Position numbers and translations under genes: made by a program. From Paraglomus occultum (taxonomy: Eukaryota > Glomeromycota > Glomeromycetes > Paraglomerales > Paraglomeraceae): a stretch of DNA of 49,738 nt. Of this stretch, positions 1 through 13,844 are shown one piece after another. The notes beneath the pieces are model-generated. The model was not told the origin of the DNA. It worked only from the letters and a program-made list of their open reading frames with translations, and ran no database searches. Location: NCBI GenBank assembly GCA_910592205.1, contig CAJVPJ010000066.1, positions 1 through 49,738 on the forward strand. The letters are read 5' to 3'. The first letter of the stretch is position 1. Each line of letters starts with the position of its first letter.

Positions 1-217
1 GTAAAGCGTTAATCACACAGAACCCATTAATGAAGCGATACTGAGTAGAACCCTCAGGATAGCCTATCGCGTTCACAGCTTCAACCTCATTTTTGAAATC
101 TACTAAGTATAAGTATGAAAACATAAGACCAAATGATATGTCCGTGATATGTGAAGAGAATAATTTGCACAAAAGTACACCATGCCCCACGACACCAGCC
201 ACAAATACTTTGATCAT
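1..217 (-). CDS. Partial hypothetical protein running off the left edge
   Basis: An open frame begins at an ATG at 215-217 (minus strand) and stays open for 72 codons to the window edge, so its C-terminus lies outside. The predicted peptide starts MIKVFVAGVVGHGVLL and later contains the more polar stretch GYPEGSTQYRFING. I do not recognise a family. The first 35 or so residues are hydrophobic and could be a membrane segment or signal. It could also be an exon of a larger gene, or a chance ORF: 72 codons without a stop is only moderately unlikely in this base composition. It faces away from HSP60, about 1.2 kb away. Confidence 0.3.
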   Translation of the reverse strand, partial: MIKVFVAGVVGHGVLLCKLFSSHITDISFGLMFSYLYLVDFKNEVEAVNAIGYPEGSTQYRFINGFCVINAL

Positions 218-1205
218 AACATTGTTATATGGCAAAATTTAATATTAATAATAATTGATGTCTTCTCTAATGATGGGTATTCAGTCTGGTAATCTCTAGC
301 TTTTGGTATATTAATATGTCGCATGCATTGTAGTCAGCTGGAATTAATTTTACTTCAGTGGTAAAAGATTGCTATTAATATTAACACATCCTGCTTCACC
401 GCATTTTTTGTAAGACTGTAGGTTGTTTCTTTTTTTTATAAATCCATGCAACCATTCTGTGAATCGCGAACAGCGTTTTCGATCCAAAGACCCATTGCGT
501 CTCCAAGAAGCCCAGCAAGTTTTTTGTTAATAAAAGAAGTATTGTTTAATTTTTTCTGACGTGTCTTTTGGGGTGCTCCAGTTAATGCTACTCCGGAATT
601 TTTGGACAGAAGAATTAATAAATTGAGCACTTGACAACTCCACATTCAGAATTAGATAAAAGACTTTGTTAAGGCTTGACTATATATAATTAAAAGCGTA
701 TACCTTTATACAATAATGGTTCGTTTATCTATTATCCTTTTTTTAATTTACCTGTTACTTCAACATCTTTCGCGAGGGCATTTTAAATATGACAGTATCG
801 AGGGATTTACATTAACTTCGTTATTAGTTATATCCAAATAATTATTATCAAAAATTTCCGCGCAGCAAAACAGCTTCGCTATAGTAAAAGTGTTTCTGTG
901 GATATGGAGGCCAAAAATAGCCAGTATTACTATAGAACTATAGTTCAGTTATAGACAAAGCCTTAGCCTCTTTAGCTCACATGATCAAATAGGGTTGTAT
1001 GTATATGATTTTTGCCATTAAAAATTTACGGGCACGTGATTATTTATATATGTAAGATTTGAGTTAAAAATAAATTTAGTATAAATTAAAATTTGTTTCT
1101 ATAATTTCACCCACTGCAGTCATGTGTCCGTAAATTTTTTGATGGTGATCCTGGAGCAGTTGGGTTATATGTTCAACAGCAAAGTTACGTCATGAAAAAA
1201 TTTTT
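218..1205. other. Intergenic stretch, no recognised gene
   Basis: AT-rich spacer between the partial minus-strand ORF and the HSP60 promoter. It contains one short minus-strand ORF (436-645, 69 codons, ATG start, ending NGCMDL) with no recognisable family. I could not join it convincingly to the ORF at 1-217. No tRNA-like or repeat structure was seen. Confidence 0.5.
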
Positions 1206-1211
1206 TAATAA

Positions 1212-1231
1212 GGAAACTTCTACAACATTCT
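1212..1231 (+). promoter_or_regulatory. Candidate heat-shock element upstream of HSP60
   Basis: The sequence contains GAA at 1213-1215, TTC at 1218-1220 and TTC again at 1228-1230, giving a perfect nGAAnnTTCn pair plus a third half-site ten bases on. It lies about 190 bases upstream of the HSP60 start codon. A second set of GAA half-sites ten bases apart is present near 1279-1292. Heat-shock factor binding is the usual mode of HSP60 induction in fungi. Use of this site is inferred. Confidence 0.5.
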
Positions 1232-1307
1232 ACTGATCTACAAAAAATTGATTCACGCGCAAGATCTTGTACTTGATGGAACTTGATGGAATTTGTTTGT
1301 GTACCAA

Positions 1308-1314
1308 CCAATCA
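1308..1314 (+). promoter_or_regulatory. CCAAT box upstream of HSP60
   Basis: CCAATCA lies about 100 bases before the HSP60 ATG. This is a typical distance and context for the fungal HAP complex (CCAAT-binding factor), which commonly drives nuclear genes for mitochondrial proteins. Confidence 0.45.
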
Positions 1315-1387
1315 GCTCTAATTTTATAAAAATTTTCGACCCGACCCGTTGTGAACAGAAAAAATTTCAAATCCGATCTCTCATTAG

Positions 1388-3600
<2,213 letters not shown>

Positions 3601-5219
3601 AAACTTTGAACGCTATTAATGCAGAATAAACGTTGTAGAGAACATTTTTTCATTTAATAGTTAGAACGACTAATAAAAGACGTCATTACATTTCGCTTGT
3701 TATTAAAGTTAATCTGGTTACCGTCTTTCACTCTACGGTTTAAGGTGTTGCCTAGTAAATACTTGATTGTCAGTATGTTAACAACGTGGTGTCTATCTGG
3801 TAATCGAACCATTCAACTGATTATATGAAAACAACAGCGCCTGCTAAAAGCGGATGCTAGTATCATGAAAATGCCTAATTATAATACGTGTAACAATTGC
3901 GTTTCGTAATAAATGAGCGAAAGTGTTAAAGAAGTAAATCAATCGACATGTCTCTTTAATTTTAGCAATATCATTAGCGGGGTAGAAAAGCCTCATACGT
4001 TTTTCTGATTATATATACTTAGAGCTGTCTATTCACGCGAATTTGTACTATGGACGCGTCACTTAATGTACTGTTGCTATTACAATGGCCGCAGTAGAAA
4101 TAGTTAGCGGCACAATATACAGTAGTCTACACTAGTGCGTTTATCAGCAAATTTTAAAAGTTCAAAACCCAACCTCTTTGAGCTGTTAATTGAATTTGTT
4201 GTTCCAACACTTCTTGCGAGTGAACTTTTCCCCCACACCACTCTAACTAAATATGGCATATTTTTTTGAATAAGAACTCGGAAAGGATCCAATCATATTC
4301 ACCCCGCACCAAACACGTAATAACAAGTATTATATCGACATTATCTAATAAATATTATATTTTTACATTTTTTCCGGTGGGCTTGCGAACCAAATCCTTG
4401 TCATTTAGAATATAATGCTTTTTAGAATTAAAGGTCTTAAATTTGCTTTGTTTGTCTTGGCATGCGGATAATTTTACCACGTGGCGTTTTTGAAATGTTC
4501 TCAGGGGTCAAAGTCATCGATACGAACCCAAATATGGAAATAAGTGGAACCGAGAACCGTGTTGTTTTAACCGTTTTAGCAATTATTAAACCCTGCTCAC
4601 GTCCAATCGCCAACCAATAATCTTATTAATCTAAGGGGCCGAGTTAGTTACGCTTTATGTTGTCCAGTTATCAGAATCTTCGATTCGTGCCGAACTCTAT
4701 ACCTGCTCTTAAAACTTGCACTGTGTGTTGAAACAATGGAAAGATTTACGGGACCGCGTGGCTATGCTCGAGACGATTACCTTTTTGTCTTGCTGCATGA
4801 AACATTCCAAATGTAACCTTGGTCTATGTTTAGCTTTTCATAGTTAGAATTCTTTGCTGTCATTGATCACATTAACCGATTGAGGAAACCACTTTTTCAT
4901 TGCTAATATAAGCATTCCGAATTAGGTAACCTCATATCTGTTTTGTAAACAAACAAACATACATCCTGTTTATACAACCTCTCCAATCTGTCGTTCTTTT
5001 TCCTGTCTAATAGTCCAACCATACCCGATATAAATAAAGAATTTATTCTTTACCGCCCACAACTAACTGTCAGGGAAAAGGTGTGTCTAACTACGGAAGC
5101 TTAAAGACTATTTATCCATAACGGACTATATTGCGATTTAGACGTTACGGCATACCCTATATCCATAAGCGAGAGAATAGATAACTCGGCTATATTTCCG
5201 TAGTGAAGACCACTTAAAC
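3601..5219. other. Intergenic stretch, nothing recognised
   Basis: About 1.6 kb of AT-rich spacer between HSP60 and the Sec7-PH gene. The longest open frame (4104-4292, minus) begins at a non-ATG codon and has no recognisable features. The stretch should hold the HSP60 terminator and the Sec7-PH promoter, but I see no clear regulatory motif. Confidence 0.5.
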
Positions 5220-8200
5220 ATGACAAGACTACAAGACGATAACTCTCCGGTTCCGCTAAACATGATAGCAACTAAGACAATATCAACTAATGACATGAAA
5301 AACAACAATAATGAGACCATAATGACTACGACTACGACTACTACGACTACCACAATTACAACAACCACAACGATGATATCAAAGAACAATGGAAACCCTA
5401 ATTGGGGTATCGACATTACTAATGTAAAATTCCCTTTACCGAACGCGGCTACATCTATTGCATATAAGAAAAACTTCTATGATGGAATTAACACTAAAAA
5501 TGACGAGAATAATACTACTTCTACAAATACAACTTACGAAAATAGAATAGAACTTAGTGATAATAACAGTCCAGTTATAAAAACTGAACAACTCAATAAT
5601 AACCGTTTGCATCCAATAGATTCAACACCATCAGTCAAATTCAAAATAGATGATAGACTTTCACCCACCGACGTTCTACCTAAAACTCATTTGTCAATCA
5701 GTAGAGATGAAAATATCTCCAACATAACAAACATTAAGCGCACCGGATCGATGCCTTCTTTTTCTGCCACCAAAGGATTGGGCAACGGCACTAAGCCTAC
5801 TGCCCTATCCGCATCGAATCAATCCAGACATAAAAGAAGACATACTATGGTTTCAAATCTAACTGAGACGCCAATACAGTATTTAGAAAGAATGCGTTAT
5901 ACATTGTCAAAACTGGAACTGATTACATTGTTAGCGAAAAGGTAATCCATTACATTAAAATGCGTCAATTTAACATTTCGGTCTGATGATTCTTATCACA
6001 TCCTCTCATTGTTACCAGTAAGGATGTCTTTCACGAAGCAGTTTTGAGAACGTATATGGATTTATTTGATTTTCGGGGGGATCCGATTGACCTTGCATTG
6101 AGGTAAATTTTGAATACTGCTAATCTATGACTACACATAAATAGATATTCATCCAGACCTGTCTCGTTCTGACTTATAGGAAATTCCTCATGGATTGTTG
6201 CCTTCCTAAGGAAACTCAACAAATCGATCGGATGATGGAAGCGTTTGCCAAACAATACCATGAATGTAATCCGGCCCTGTTTCCTTCTCAAGGTAAGTTC
6301 GATCATAGTACATGCCTGTATCTACCAATCGTCGACTTTTACTTATTATTCTCCTAACGTACAACTTTCTCGACAGATACTGCATATCTTCTTGCATTTT
6401 CTCTGCTCATGTTGCATACGGATGCGTTTAATGAAAGCGTAAAAAGAAAAATGACAAAAGAAGAATTCAAGAAAAATGCAAGGATCGATGGAGTTGCTTC
6501 CGAAATATTAGATATTTTATATGATAATATTACATTTGCACAGTTTATTTATGCCGATGACGATACTGATGTAGATGGAACGCAAATGTTCGCTACACCG
6601 TCCGATCTGATACAGTCAAAAGCTAAGAGAGTAGAAAGATCAAAAAACAATCCTTATTATGTCATTCAAAATGTAAATGTTTATATGCTTCGAAGTTTTA
6701 CAACTGTAATCTTGGCATCCATGTGCTGAACGTACTTGTATTATTAATTATTTATGTATATAGAAAGTGCCGACAGAATTCACTCCTTGCATCAAAGACA
6801 CCGTCCCCAAAGAAAACCCGTATTCATATAAAGGGACACTGCCGGACCTAGACATTGATTACCTTCGCAAAGGGTTTACATCAGCTCGCACGATTAGAAT
6901 TACAGGTATTCCTGCTCGTCAAGAAACATTCAATCCAACCGCTTCTGTAATACGCCCTCTTCAAGGTGAAGCCGGAACATTCCTGTTGAATATAACCAAA
7001 GCCGGGAGGCTATTCAGAAAAATCGACTTGGTTGAGGGTGGAAAGCAGGCAACGGGGTTCGGCAGAAGGTGGAAACAGTTTGGTATTATTTTAAGCGGAA
7101 GCCAACTAATGTTTTTCAAAGACGTTGCCCGCTTTGATTCCAAAATGGCTGATTTTAGGGATACTGAGGTAAGACACTAGGAATCAAAGAGAAGCAATTT
7201 GCAAGTTTCTATCGGGCTCTTTCGTGTTGGCTTAACGTTAAAACTTTACTATATTCAGAGTTCCGCTAAATGTCCAGTTCTGAAACCAGACGTCATATTA
7301 ATGACAGCGGACTCTGTCGCGCTATATGATAATAGCTATACCAAACGCTCAAACGCCTTCCGTCTCGTGTGTTCCAATGGCTATCAATATCTTTTCCAGG
7401 CAGAATCAGAACAAGAGATGAATGACTGGATTACCAAGATTAACTACGCCGCAACTTTCAAGACGGCTGGCATCAAAATGAGACATTTACGCAACAGTAA
7501 TCGGGAGAAAGGGAGACAGAGAAGATGGGAAAGGAAGAATAATATACAGCCATTCTTCGATTATCAAAATGGAAGCCATTTTGAACATGGACCTTCTGAT
7601 ACAATGAGTGACACTTTCGGCAGAAGCGAGGTGTTGAAGGTATTGCGATCGGACAATATGCTCTTTTAATTTCTGTGCTCTTGTCGATTTTCATAACACA
7701 TCTGTCCTTCTTATCTAGTCCAAGATGGAAGATCTCAAAGGCAAGATAACTACGCACACCTCCCAACTTCATCAAGATATTCGATCTATAAACAATCTTG
7801 CAATCATGATCCCTTATAAAGTCGCTACTCGTGATTGTATAACCCAGACGACTATCACTGTTAGCAAACGCATCAGGACGACTTTTCTAGAACTTAGCAA
7901 GCTTCTCTGTTACCATGAAATACTCGAAAAAGACCTCCACGCTACTATGAAAGAAGATGCTGACTGTTGGGTTAGAAGCAAGAAACTCATCAGAAGATCG
8001 ACTCAAAATATGAAGTCGGAATCTTGTCAGGGTACCAAGTCTGAGCTATTCAAATATAACACTATCAGAGATTCATATCCGCGCTCAGCGAGTTCAAGTA
8101 GTTTGCCATTTCTGGACCTTCAATCGTCTAAAAGTACTGAATCTCATCACACAAGTTCATCCGATGAGACTACACCCGAAATGTATAATCACGCGCGCAA

Positions 8201-8354
8201 CAGCTCGCCAACATTGTCCACAAAATTCAAAGATGAAATTTTGAGTTTTGCTGATGTAACATTTGAGGAAGTCCATGATAGAGACAAAGAAGAATCTAGT
8301 GGAGAGTGTGGTGAAGGATCCATCGAAGAATTTCTCAGCGCCGAGGAAAGTTAA
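5220..8354 (+). CDS. Sec7-PH domain ARF guanine nucleotide exchange factor (Yel1/EFA6 type)
   Basis: Activates an ARF-family GTPase by GDP release. The Sec7-PH layout is that of the plasma-membrane EFA6/Psd and yeast Yel1 group. Seven exons join in frame: 5220-5941, 6019-6102, 6180-6292, 6377-6672, 6764-7168, 7259-7639 and 7719-8354 (878 residues; the end of exon 6 could be 7630 instead). Residues 1-200 are disordered, Asn/Thr-rich, with an ACN-repeat-encoded Thr run. The Sec7 domain spans about 205-400: [13 protein letters not shown], then LPKETQQID with the catalytic glutamate finger E280, then motif 2 [15 protein letters not shown] domain follows at about 485-605, with a Trp near its end (NDWITK). 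A possible helical segment and an acidic Ser-rich tail (EEFLSAEES) close the protein. The class is well supported; the subfamily is inferred from layout. Confidence 0.9.
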
Positions 8355-8927
8355 CTTCAACACTGACTTGGGCACGCAATAATGATCCAATTTTTTAGGG
8401 ATGAATTAGCAGGACGAAAATCGGAATTAAGCGTTTCGAAGTGATAAAAAATTTACGAAAGAAATTCTAGTTCTTTTAAATTAATTTTTTTCTCATAAAC
8501 TGTTTCGGATCAAGCTGTATATTAAGTAAATAACTGTTTATTTGATACTTCGCCATCAATTTGTACTACAAAAAAGCAAACATCTTTGTTTGAGAAAAAG
8601 TCAAAACGCTGAGCGAAATGTTAAGGCGCTCGCAAACAATGAGCTTTCAAATATGAAATCATAGTGGTACTTTGTACTCGCGCTACAATCAATAAAGACC
8701 TGCAACACATCAGATGAATAAAAGGCTCTATTTGATGATACTTGTTACTGGGGAGCACTCGGCTTGGGTTAATCGATACTTTTTGGTAAGAATTTTGTGA
8801 CATCATCAGCGGATTATCAAAGCAATGTAGCGCAGATCAATATTCATTCACTCCCGCTTTTGGAATGCACGGGGCAGGAGGTTAAAACTGATCGAAAAAT
8901 CAAAATCCGAGACTTGACAACGGCAAG
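8355..8927. other. Intergenic stretch, nothing recognised
   Basis: AT-rich spacer of about 570 bases between two plus-strand genes. Open frames here are short and begin at arbitrary points. No repeat or RNA structure was seen. Confidence 0.5.
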
Positions 8928-10212
8928 ATGTCAGGTAAAAATAATTTAGCAAAAAAGCGTAGATTCACAAACGCTTCCTTCCTGTTACGTATTAATACTA
9001 ATATGGTATCAATCATCAGCTCAACCACCTACACTTACACCTACACCTACGCCTACACAACCATGTAAGGAGCCGCGTACCCAAACCTCACGTTATTTTT
9101 ATCCGCGAATCACTATAAACTCCTTCCAGACGATAATCGAACCGGAGAAAATGACTCCCCAAGAAAGAAAGGCTCTGTTTGTTACACACACTAAAGAACT
9201 CAATTCGCTTAATGTTTCTATTCGGGCGCTTCAATTTTGGGCCGAGCATGCTCACGAGAAGTCTAACGGCATCTTCTTGGCATCTAAAACTTTCCTATCG
9301 GTTCCAAGTCCACCAATGTCGTGTGGTGAATTACAAGATATAGCCTTTTGGAATGCAAATTGCCAGATGCGAACAATTGATACGGGTCGATATATGTCAT
9401 TTCGATTTCCAGATACAATTTACGTTACTATAATCCCACAGTTGGATGACTCGTCAAATGTATTGTCAAAAGTAATGCAACATACAGTAACGATGACAAC
9501 TATTTTGAGTAATCGTTACGAAAAGGAAAGCATATTTTCGATCATTGCAGTTAATTTGCCCATGAAATTGATGAGAGTGGTAATTGATCGAGCTACTTTG
9601 AAGTATCAGGTCATGTTACCAGACGCTTATCCTTGTAAACCAGATAAAGAAGTGCATATAATTCCCGAGGCTGACCTGACTGACCTGAAGAGAGAACGAA
9701 GGAAGATCATTAAAGAGTTGAGCGACGATGACGTTGAGCGAGAGAAGATAAAATGGATGTATCGCGATTTTCGCGACAGATTGCACGAAATCCGAAGTGG
9801 GTTTGATCTACCGTTTGTCATCTGCTTCTCAATTGTGGATGCACAGTCAACAATCATCTGGTTTCGGCAACGAGAACAACCTGAATTGCTACAATATCTT
9901 CCTGGATTGTCTACGGGTAAATTAGAGAATGCACGGACGGTCTTTTGGCCGCGTTTTGATCATCCACCGGCTGTTAGGCTTCCATTAATATATTGCAATA
10001 GTAACGGTTGTCACAAAAACCGAGGAGAATGTGACGATATTGATGTTATGATTACTTTTGTTGATTATCAATATCGAGGACAGTCCGAACATGAAAAAGA
10101 AACTGCGGATCTAATGATATGCTCGCGATGTAAGAAAGCACAATACTGCAGTGCTGAATGTCAGAGAGCCGATTACAAAAGACATAAGATTGTTTGTATT
10201 CGGTCTAACTAG
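8928..10212 (+). CDS. MYND-type zinc-finger protein
   Basis: Two exons: 8928-8934, coding only Met-Ser and one base, then 9020-10212, giving 399 residues. The open frame reads without a stop upstream of the internal Met at 9151, and the tiny first exon supplies an ATG and a clean GT..AG intron, so I prefer it. The N-terminus has a Pro-Thr repeat encoded by CCTACA units. Residues 50-330 are a folded-looking region I cannot assign, with a charged segment around KRERRKIIKELSDDD. The C-terminus carries a MYND-like cluster: CNSNGC, then CSRC, CSAEC, and H/C at KRHKIVC. MYND fingers bind proline-rich partners. Here the first cysteine pair is about 36 residues from CSRC, far more than the usual 7 to 11, so one zinc site is unusually spaced. 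Function unknown. Confidence 0.8.
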
Positions 10213-11387
10213 ATTCGATATGCGATCAGGACGTATGTACAGTAAGAGTAAATACGGGGCCAAACGACTGAATGCCACCATTTCACTCACCATCAACGAA
10301 GTCAATAAACCGTAACCATTTTAATTAACCATGCAATATTTACCTTACCTCGAGATATTTAAAAAAAAATAAGCAGAATTGCTAATTGAAAGGTACATAT
10401 GATAAGTACGAAAAAGAGGACTACTATTCGAACAACGTCTGCACTTTCTTCCCCTGTAGAATGGTGTCATTGTTTAATTATCCTGCTGCAACTATATAGT
10501 ATTGTGTCAAAGTTTGAAGCCAGATGCATAGACAACTTTATATCTTTATTATAGAAGAGTGAAAATTATTATTACAGTTATTATAATACAGGATAATTAA
10601 ATGCTCCGGATATCCAAACCCATCTAAAATGCACTATATCTTTCGCGGTTAGTCACTGGTATGTCCAAAAGTTACTTTTTCAGGTATCATGGTTTGTTAT
10701 GGCATTGCCAGGGTGAGGTTTGAAATGCTGCAACAGTCTCCCAGACTGTTAGAGTTACTCAATTTCATAATAGAAATGGCATATTTTAAAGATAATGTTA
10801 CCATATCGTCTGTAAAAATTCAACTTACGGATAAACGTGTCTATCAATTACTGTTGCAGTTATTAATAAGAAACAAGATGCGGTTTGCTTATAAGCGCTG
10901 AAATTTCATCAGCCAGTGTGGTGGTCAATTGTTTCTCGGTAACTTTTTACCATAATTTTCTATCATTAAATTTTTCTCTTTTGAGGCCATTCTTTTAATA
11001 TCCTCAGATAATTGCCATCACTGGTGCTATTTGGGGACAGAGCCTGAATACCCTTGCTGGCTTATTGAGAGATGTCCCTAAACTTTTCTTTCTTACAATA
11101 TACTTTGTATGATTTATATAATATTGTGATTAAATTTTTATATAATTTACTCACTAATACTCATATTAATATGGAATAATCAAATCGTCATTGCCAATAA
11201 TAAGTATAATAAAAGAGTCAAAATCAGTAAACGTCATACGGAATTGGATAATGAATAAGAAATCAGAAGAAATCCAGTGTGGCGTAACGCTAACGCCCAA
11301 ACCCCGCCGACGACGTAATCCTAATGCTAACCAATTCAAAATGTTATATAATCCGCTACTCGTTACTCTCTCACGAATTTAATCAAA
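10213..11387. other. Intergenic stretch with one weak ORF
   Basis: About 1.2 kb spacer. A 70-codon plus-strand ORF (10689-10901, ATG start, Leu-rich, basic C-terminus) has no recognisable family and could be chance or an orphan exon. A 63-codon ORF at 11191-11382 ends just before the phosphoribosyltransferase start in another frame and is not part of it. Confidence 0.45.
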
Positions 11388-12609
11388 ATGCGTGATAGAC
11401 AAGAATACAAGGTAATTGAAAGTCGTTCTACTCCAACAGAAACGTATTAAACGATTGTGAATTTTAATAGGATCGCGTACATGCTGGCAATGTTTTAGCA
11501 GACGCGGTTGCACAGAAATATAATAACGAGAACAATGACATTATCGTTCTTGCGCTTCCAAGGTAATCTACATAATAGCGACAGAAGCGGTATTCACAGA
11601 GTTGATATCATTTTCCAAATATACGCAGAGGTGGTGTTCCTGTGGCTTATCAAATATCTCAGAGGATCAAGGCACCTTTGGATGTATTCCTCGTACGAAA
11701 AATAGGCGTCGAAGGGTAAGGCGCGAGATTTCGACGATCGCATTGTTTAAAATATCGTATGCTGTATCTAAACACTCGCTCGAAACATAGACATGAGGAA
11801 CTGGCTATGGGTGCTATTTCGGAGACTGCCACGGTATTCAACAAGGAAATCATTGGCCGAATCTCTGAAGAATCAATTCGCAGAGTTATAGCAAAGGAGG
11901 CAGGTTTTGTCGTTGAAAGAATGGTTTATTAATGACAGTACGACTTAATTATACGTGTATACTACAATTAGAAACAAGAGCTTCAACGCAGGAATTTGAT
12001 GTATCGAAAAGGAAAGCCTGCTGTTAATGTTGGTGGGAAAACTGTAATACTTGTCGATGGTAACGAACGCATCTTGTTTGCAGTAATTGTTCGCTCTTTC
12101 ATACGGTTCTATAAAGCTGCGTTTTTTAGATGGAATTGCAACAGGGGCAACTATGAGGGTCGCATACAAATCTCTTCAAACACAGTAAGCTGTACTAAAG
12201 TTGTATTTACGAAAATCTCTCAATGAAGTGTATGCATTTATGTTTTTTAAATCAAGGAAACCAAAAAAGATCGTTATTGCAGTGCCAGTTGGTGCACCAG
12301 ATACAATCAATGAGATGAAGAATGATGTAGATGATGTAATCTGTCCGTTGCAACCGGCTTTTTTGATGGGTATCGGTATGTGGTATATGAACTTTAATCA
12401 GGTAAGCGACTAATTAATAGCAATGATTAAGAAACACAATAGGTCTTGCTAAAAATCGACACGTGATCTCGCAGACCGAGGATGACGAAGTGCTCGAGTA
12501 TTTAGCAAAGGCCGAATTACAATTTCCTGTTCCAACTGTGTTCCCCCACGAGTCCGAAAAGCTCCAGGAGAAGAACGTTATTGAGGTTGAAGCGAGCAAG
12601 GGATTATGA
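11388..12609 (+). CDS. Bacterial-type phosphoribosyltransferase-domain protein
   Basis: Eight exons join in one frame: 11388-11411, 11471-11562, 11629-11715, 11791-11903, 11979-12059, 12130-12184, 12257-12401 and 12475-12609, giving 243 residues. The product has the type I phosphoribosyltransferase fold: ALPRGGVPVA near residues 35-44, then [20 protein letters not shown], and the PRPP loop [14 protein letters not shown] at 128-141 with the acidic pair D132-D133. After that come [11 protein letters not shown] and WYMNFNQTEDDEV. This order matches stand-alone proteins widespread in bacteria and archaea (COG1926-like), usually of unknown substrate, and not the fungal nucleotide-salvage enzymes. 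All catalytic-loop residues are intact. The fifth exon uses an unusual acceptor (11977-11978), chosen because it alone preserves the frame and the family alignment. Bacterial ancestry by old transfer, with later intron gain, is an inference. Confidence 0.88.
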
Positions 12610-13105
12610 AGCATCGCGGTATAATACAGCCTATAAGAGATTAATCGATATTATGCCTAGACGTATTGATAGTCCTGCATTATAACTCGTTTTATAAGTC
12701 TTCTACGAACGGTGCAGATAATACAGTAATAATGAACTGTTACTATCAAAAAGAAAATGACAAATTTGTCGCGCACACATGACAATATTTCGAATTTGAG
12801 ATAGACGTATTGATATTAACCGCGCTTACTCTTTTAACATATATTCAATTCGCCAGTCATCCCATATGATGTTCGCGCTTCCTATATCAAAATGTCTTTG
12901 AAATGCTACTATCCTCTTACATAATGGTGACAAACGTAAATGGATATGAAAAGAGCTTAATAAATGAAGTTAGTTGGCGATTGCATAATAATAAATATAA
13001 AGGGTTTTACTAATACTACTTAAGCGCCGACAATAACAAATTTTCGCCAGCATTAGTTTGAAATTATTCTTTTTTGGTAGTTTTTGTAGGTGAAATGTCC
13101 TTAAT

Positions 13106-13144
<39 letters not shown>

Positions 13145-13145
13145 T
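13106..13145. repeat. AAT/ATT inverted microsatellite
   Basis: A run of AAT units passes directly into a run of ATT units, so the tract is self-complementary and could form an AT hairpin. Likely length-variable. Confidence 0.8.
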
Positions 13146-13283
13146 GCGCCACGCGACGATGAAAATTGTAACATGGCTTGTTGTACAAGTCACATGAAAT
13201 CACGGAGGGTGTGCTTGGGAATAAGCCATGGCGTGCATATGTGCCTTTTTTTTCCTTCTTTTGTTTTGCCATTATTTCCTTTT

Positions 13284-13356
13284 TTCTTTTATTTTTCTTT
13301 TATTTTTCTTTTATTTTTCTTTTTTTCCTTTTCTTTTATTTTTCTTTTATTTTTCC
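13284..13356. repeat. Polypyrimidine array with an 11-base unit
   Basis: Repeated TTTTATTTTTC units form an almost pure T/C tract, ending at a short GC-rich CCCGACGCGCG stretch. It yields spurious Phe-rich open frames in all three plus-strand frames. Confidence 0.75.
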
Positions 13357-13495
13357 CGACGCGCGCAAAAAAAATTTCGTTTGAGCCGAGTAAACCATAC
13401 TACCATAAAAAGATTCTTGGAACGTAAAAAAGTAAGTCAATCTTTGCAACATGCTGGCTTCATAAAGCTTCAGTCACGTATGTCCCTACTTATAC

Positions 13496-13720
13496 TGGCG
13501 TCTGGCCACTGCGTCCTGCGTCAGATGTTTGGTGCTTTCCTGTAGGATGTCCTTGTACATACGTGTTCATTGCCGCTCCCTACATGCTAGTATCCAGGAT
13601 GTATTGTGTATACCTACTAACGTATGGCCATCACGTCCTGCGTTAGATGTTTGGAAACACCCTGTAGGAATGTCCTTGAGCATACGTGTTCATTGCCTCC
13701 CCCCTAGATGCTGTTTCCAG
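13496..13720. repeat. Diverged tandem direct repeat, two copies about 122 bases apart
   Basis: Copy 1 (about 13496-13597) and copy 2 (about 13618-13720) share blocks in the same order: TGGCCA, CGTCCTGCGT, AGATGTTTGG, CTGTAGGA, ATGTCCTTG, CATACGTGTTCATTGCC and a final TCCAG. The copies differ by many substitutions and small indels. The segment is more GC-rich than its surroundings. No coding sense was found. It could be a fragment of a dispersed repeat family. Confidence 0.7.
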
Positions 13721-13844
13721 TATACCGTGACTTTTGCAATGCATCTTTTAGCAATTTGTTGTGTGATGATACTTATTCTTTCAGTTACTCATTAATATTA
13801 ATGATTTTACTATTTTACTTATTACTGTGTATGTGGAGATTGAG

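Larger units (their letters stand above)
12610..13844. other. Intergenic stretch with simple and tandem repeats
   Basis: About 1.2 kb between the phosphoribosyltransferase and the orphan-family gene. It holds three separate repeat tracts (listed individually) and no recognised gene. ORFs at 13173-13545 are products of the polypyrimidine repeat. Confidence 0.6.

Noticed and set aside
3780-3822. Possible tRNA T-arm on the minus strand (GGTTCGATT)
   Set aside because: The base after the loop is not C and the stem does not pair as a tRNA T-arm; no matching acceptor or anticodon arms found.
13173-13545. Phe-rich plus-strand ORFs
   Set aside because: They are translations of the T/C repeat array and carry no independent protein signal.
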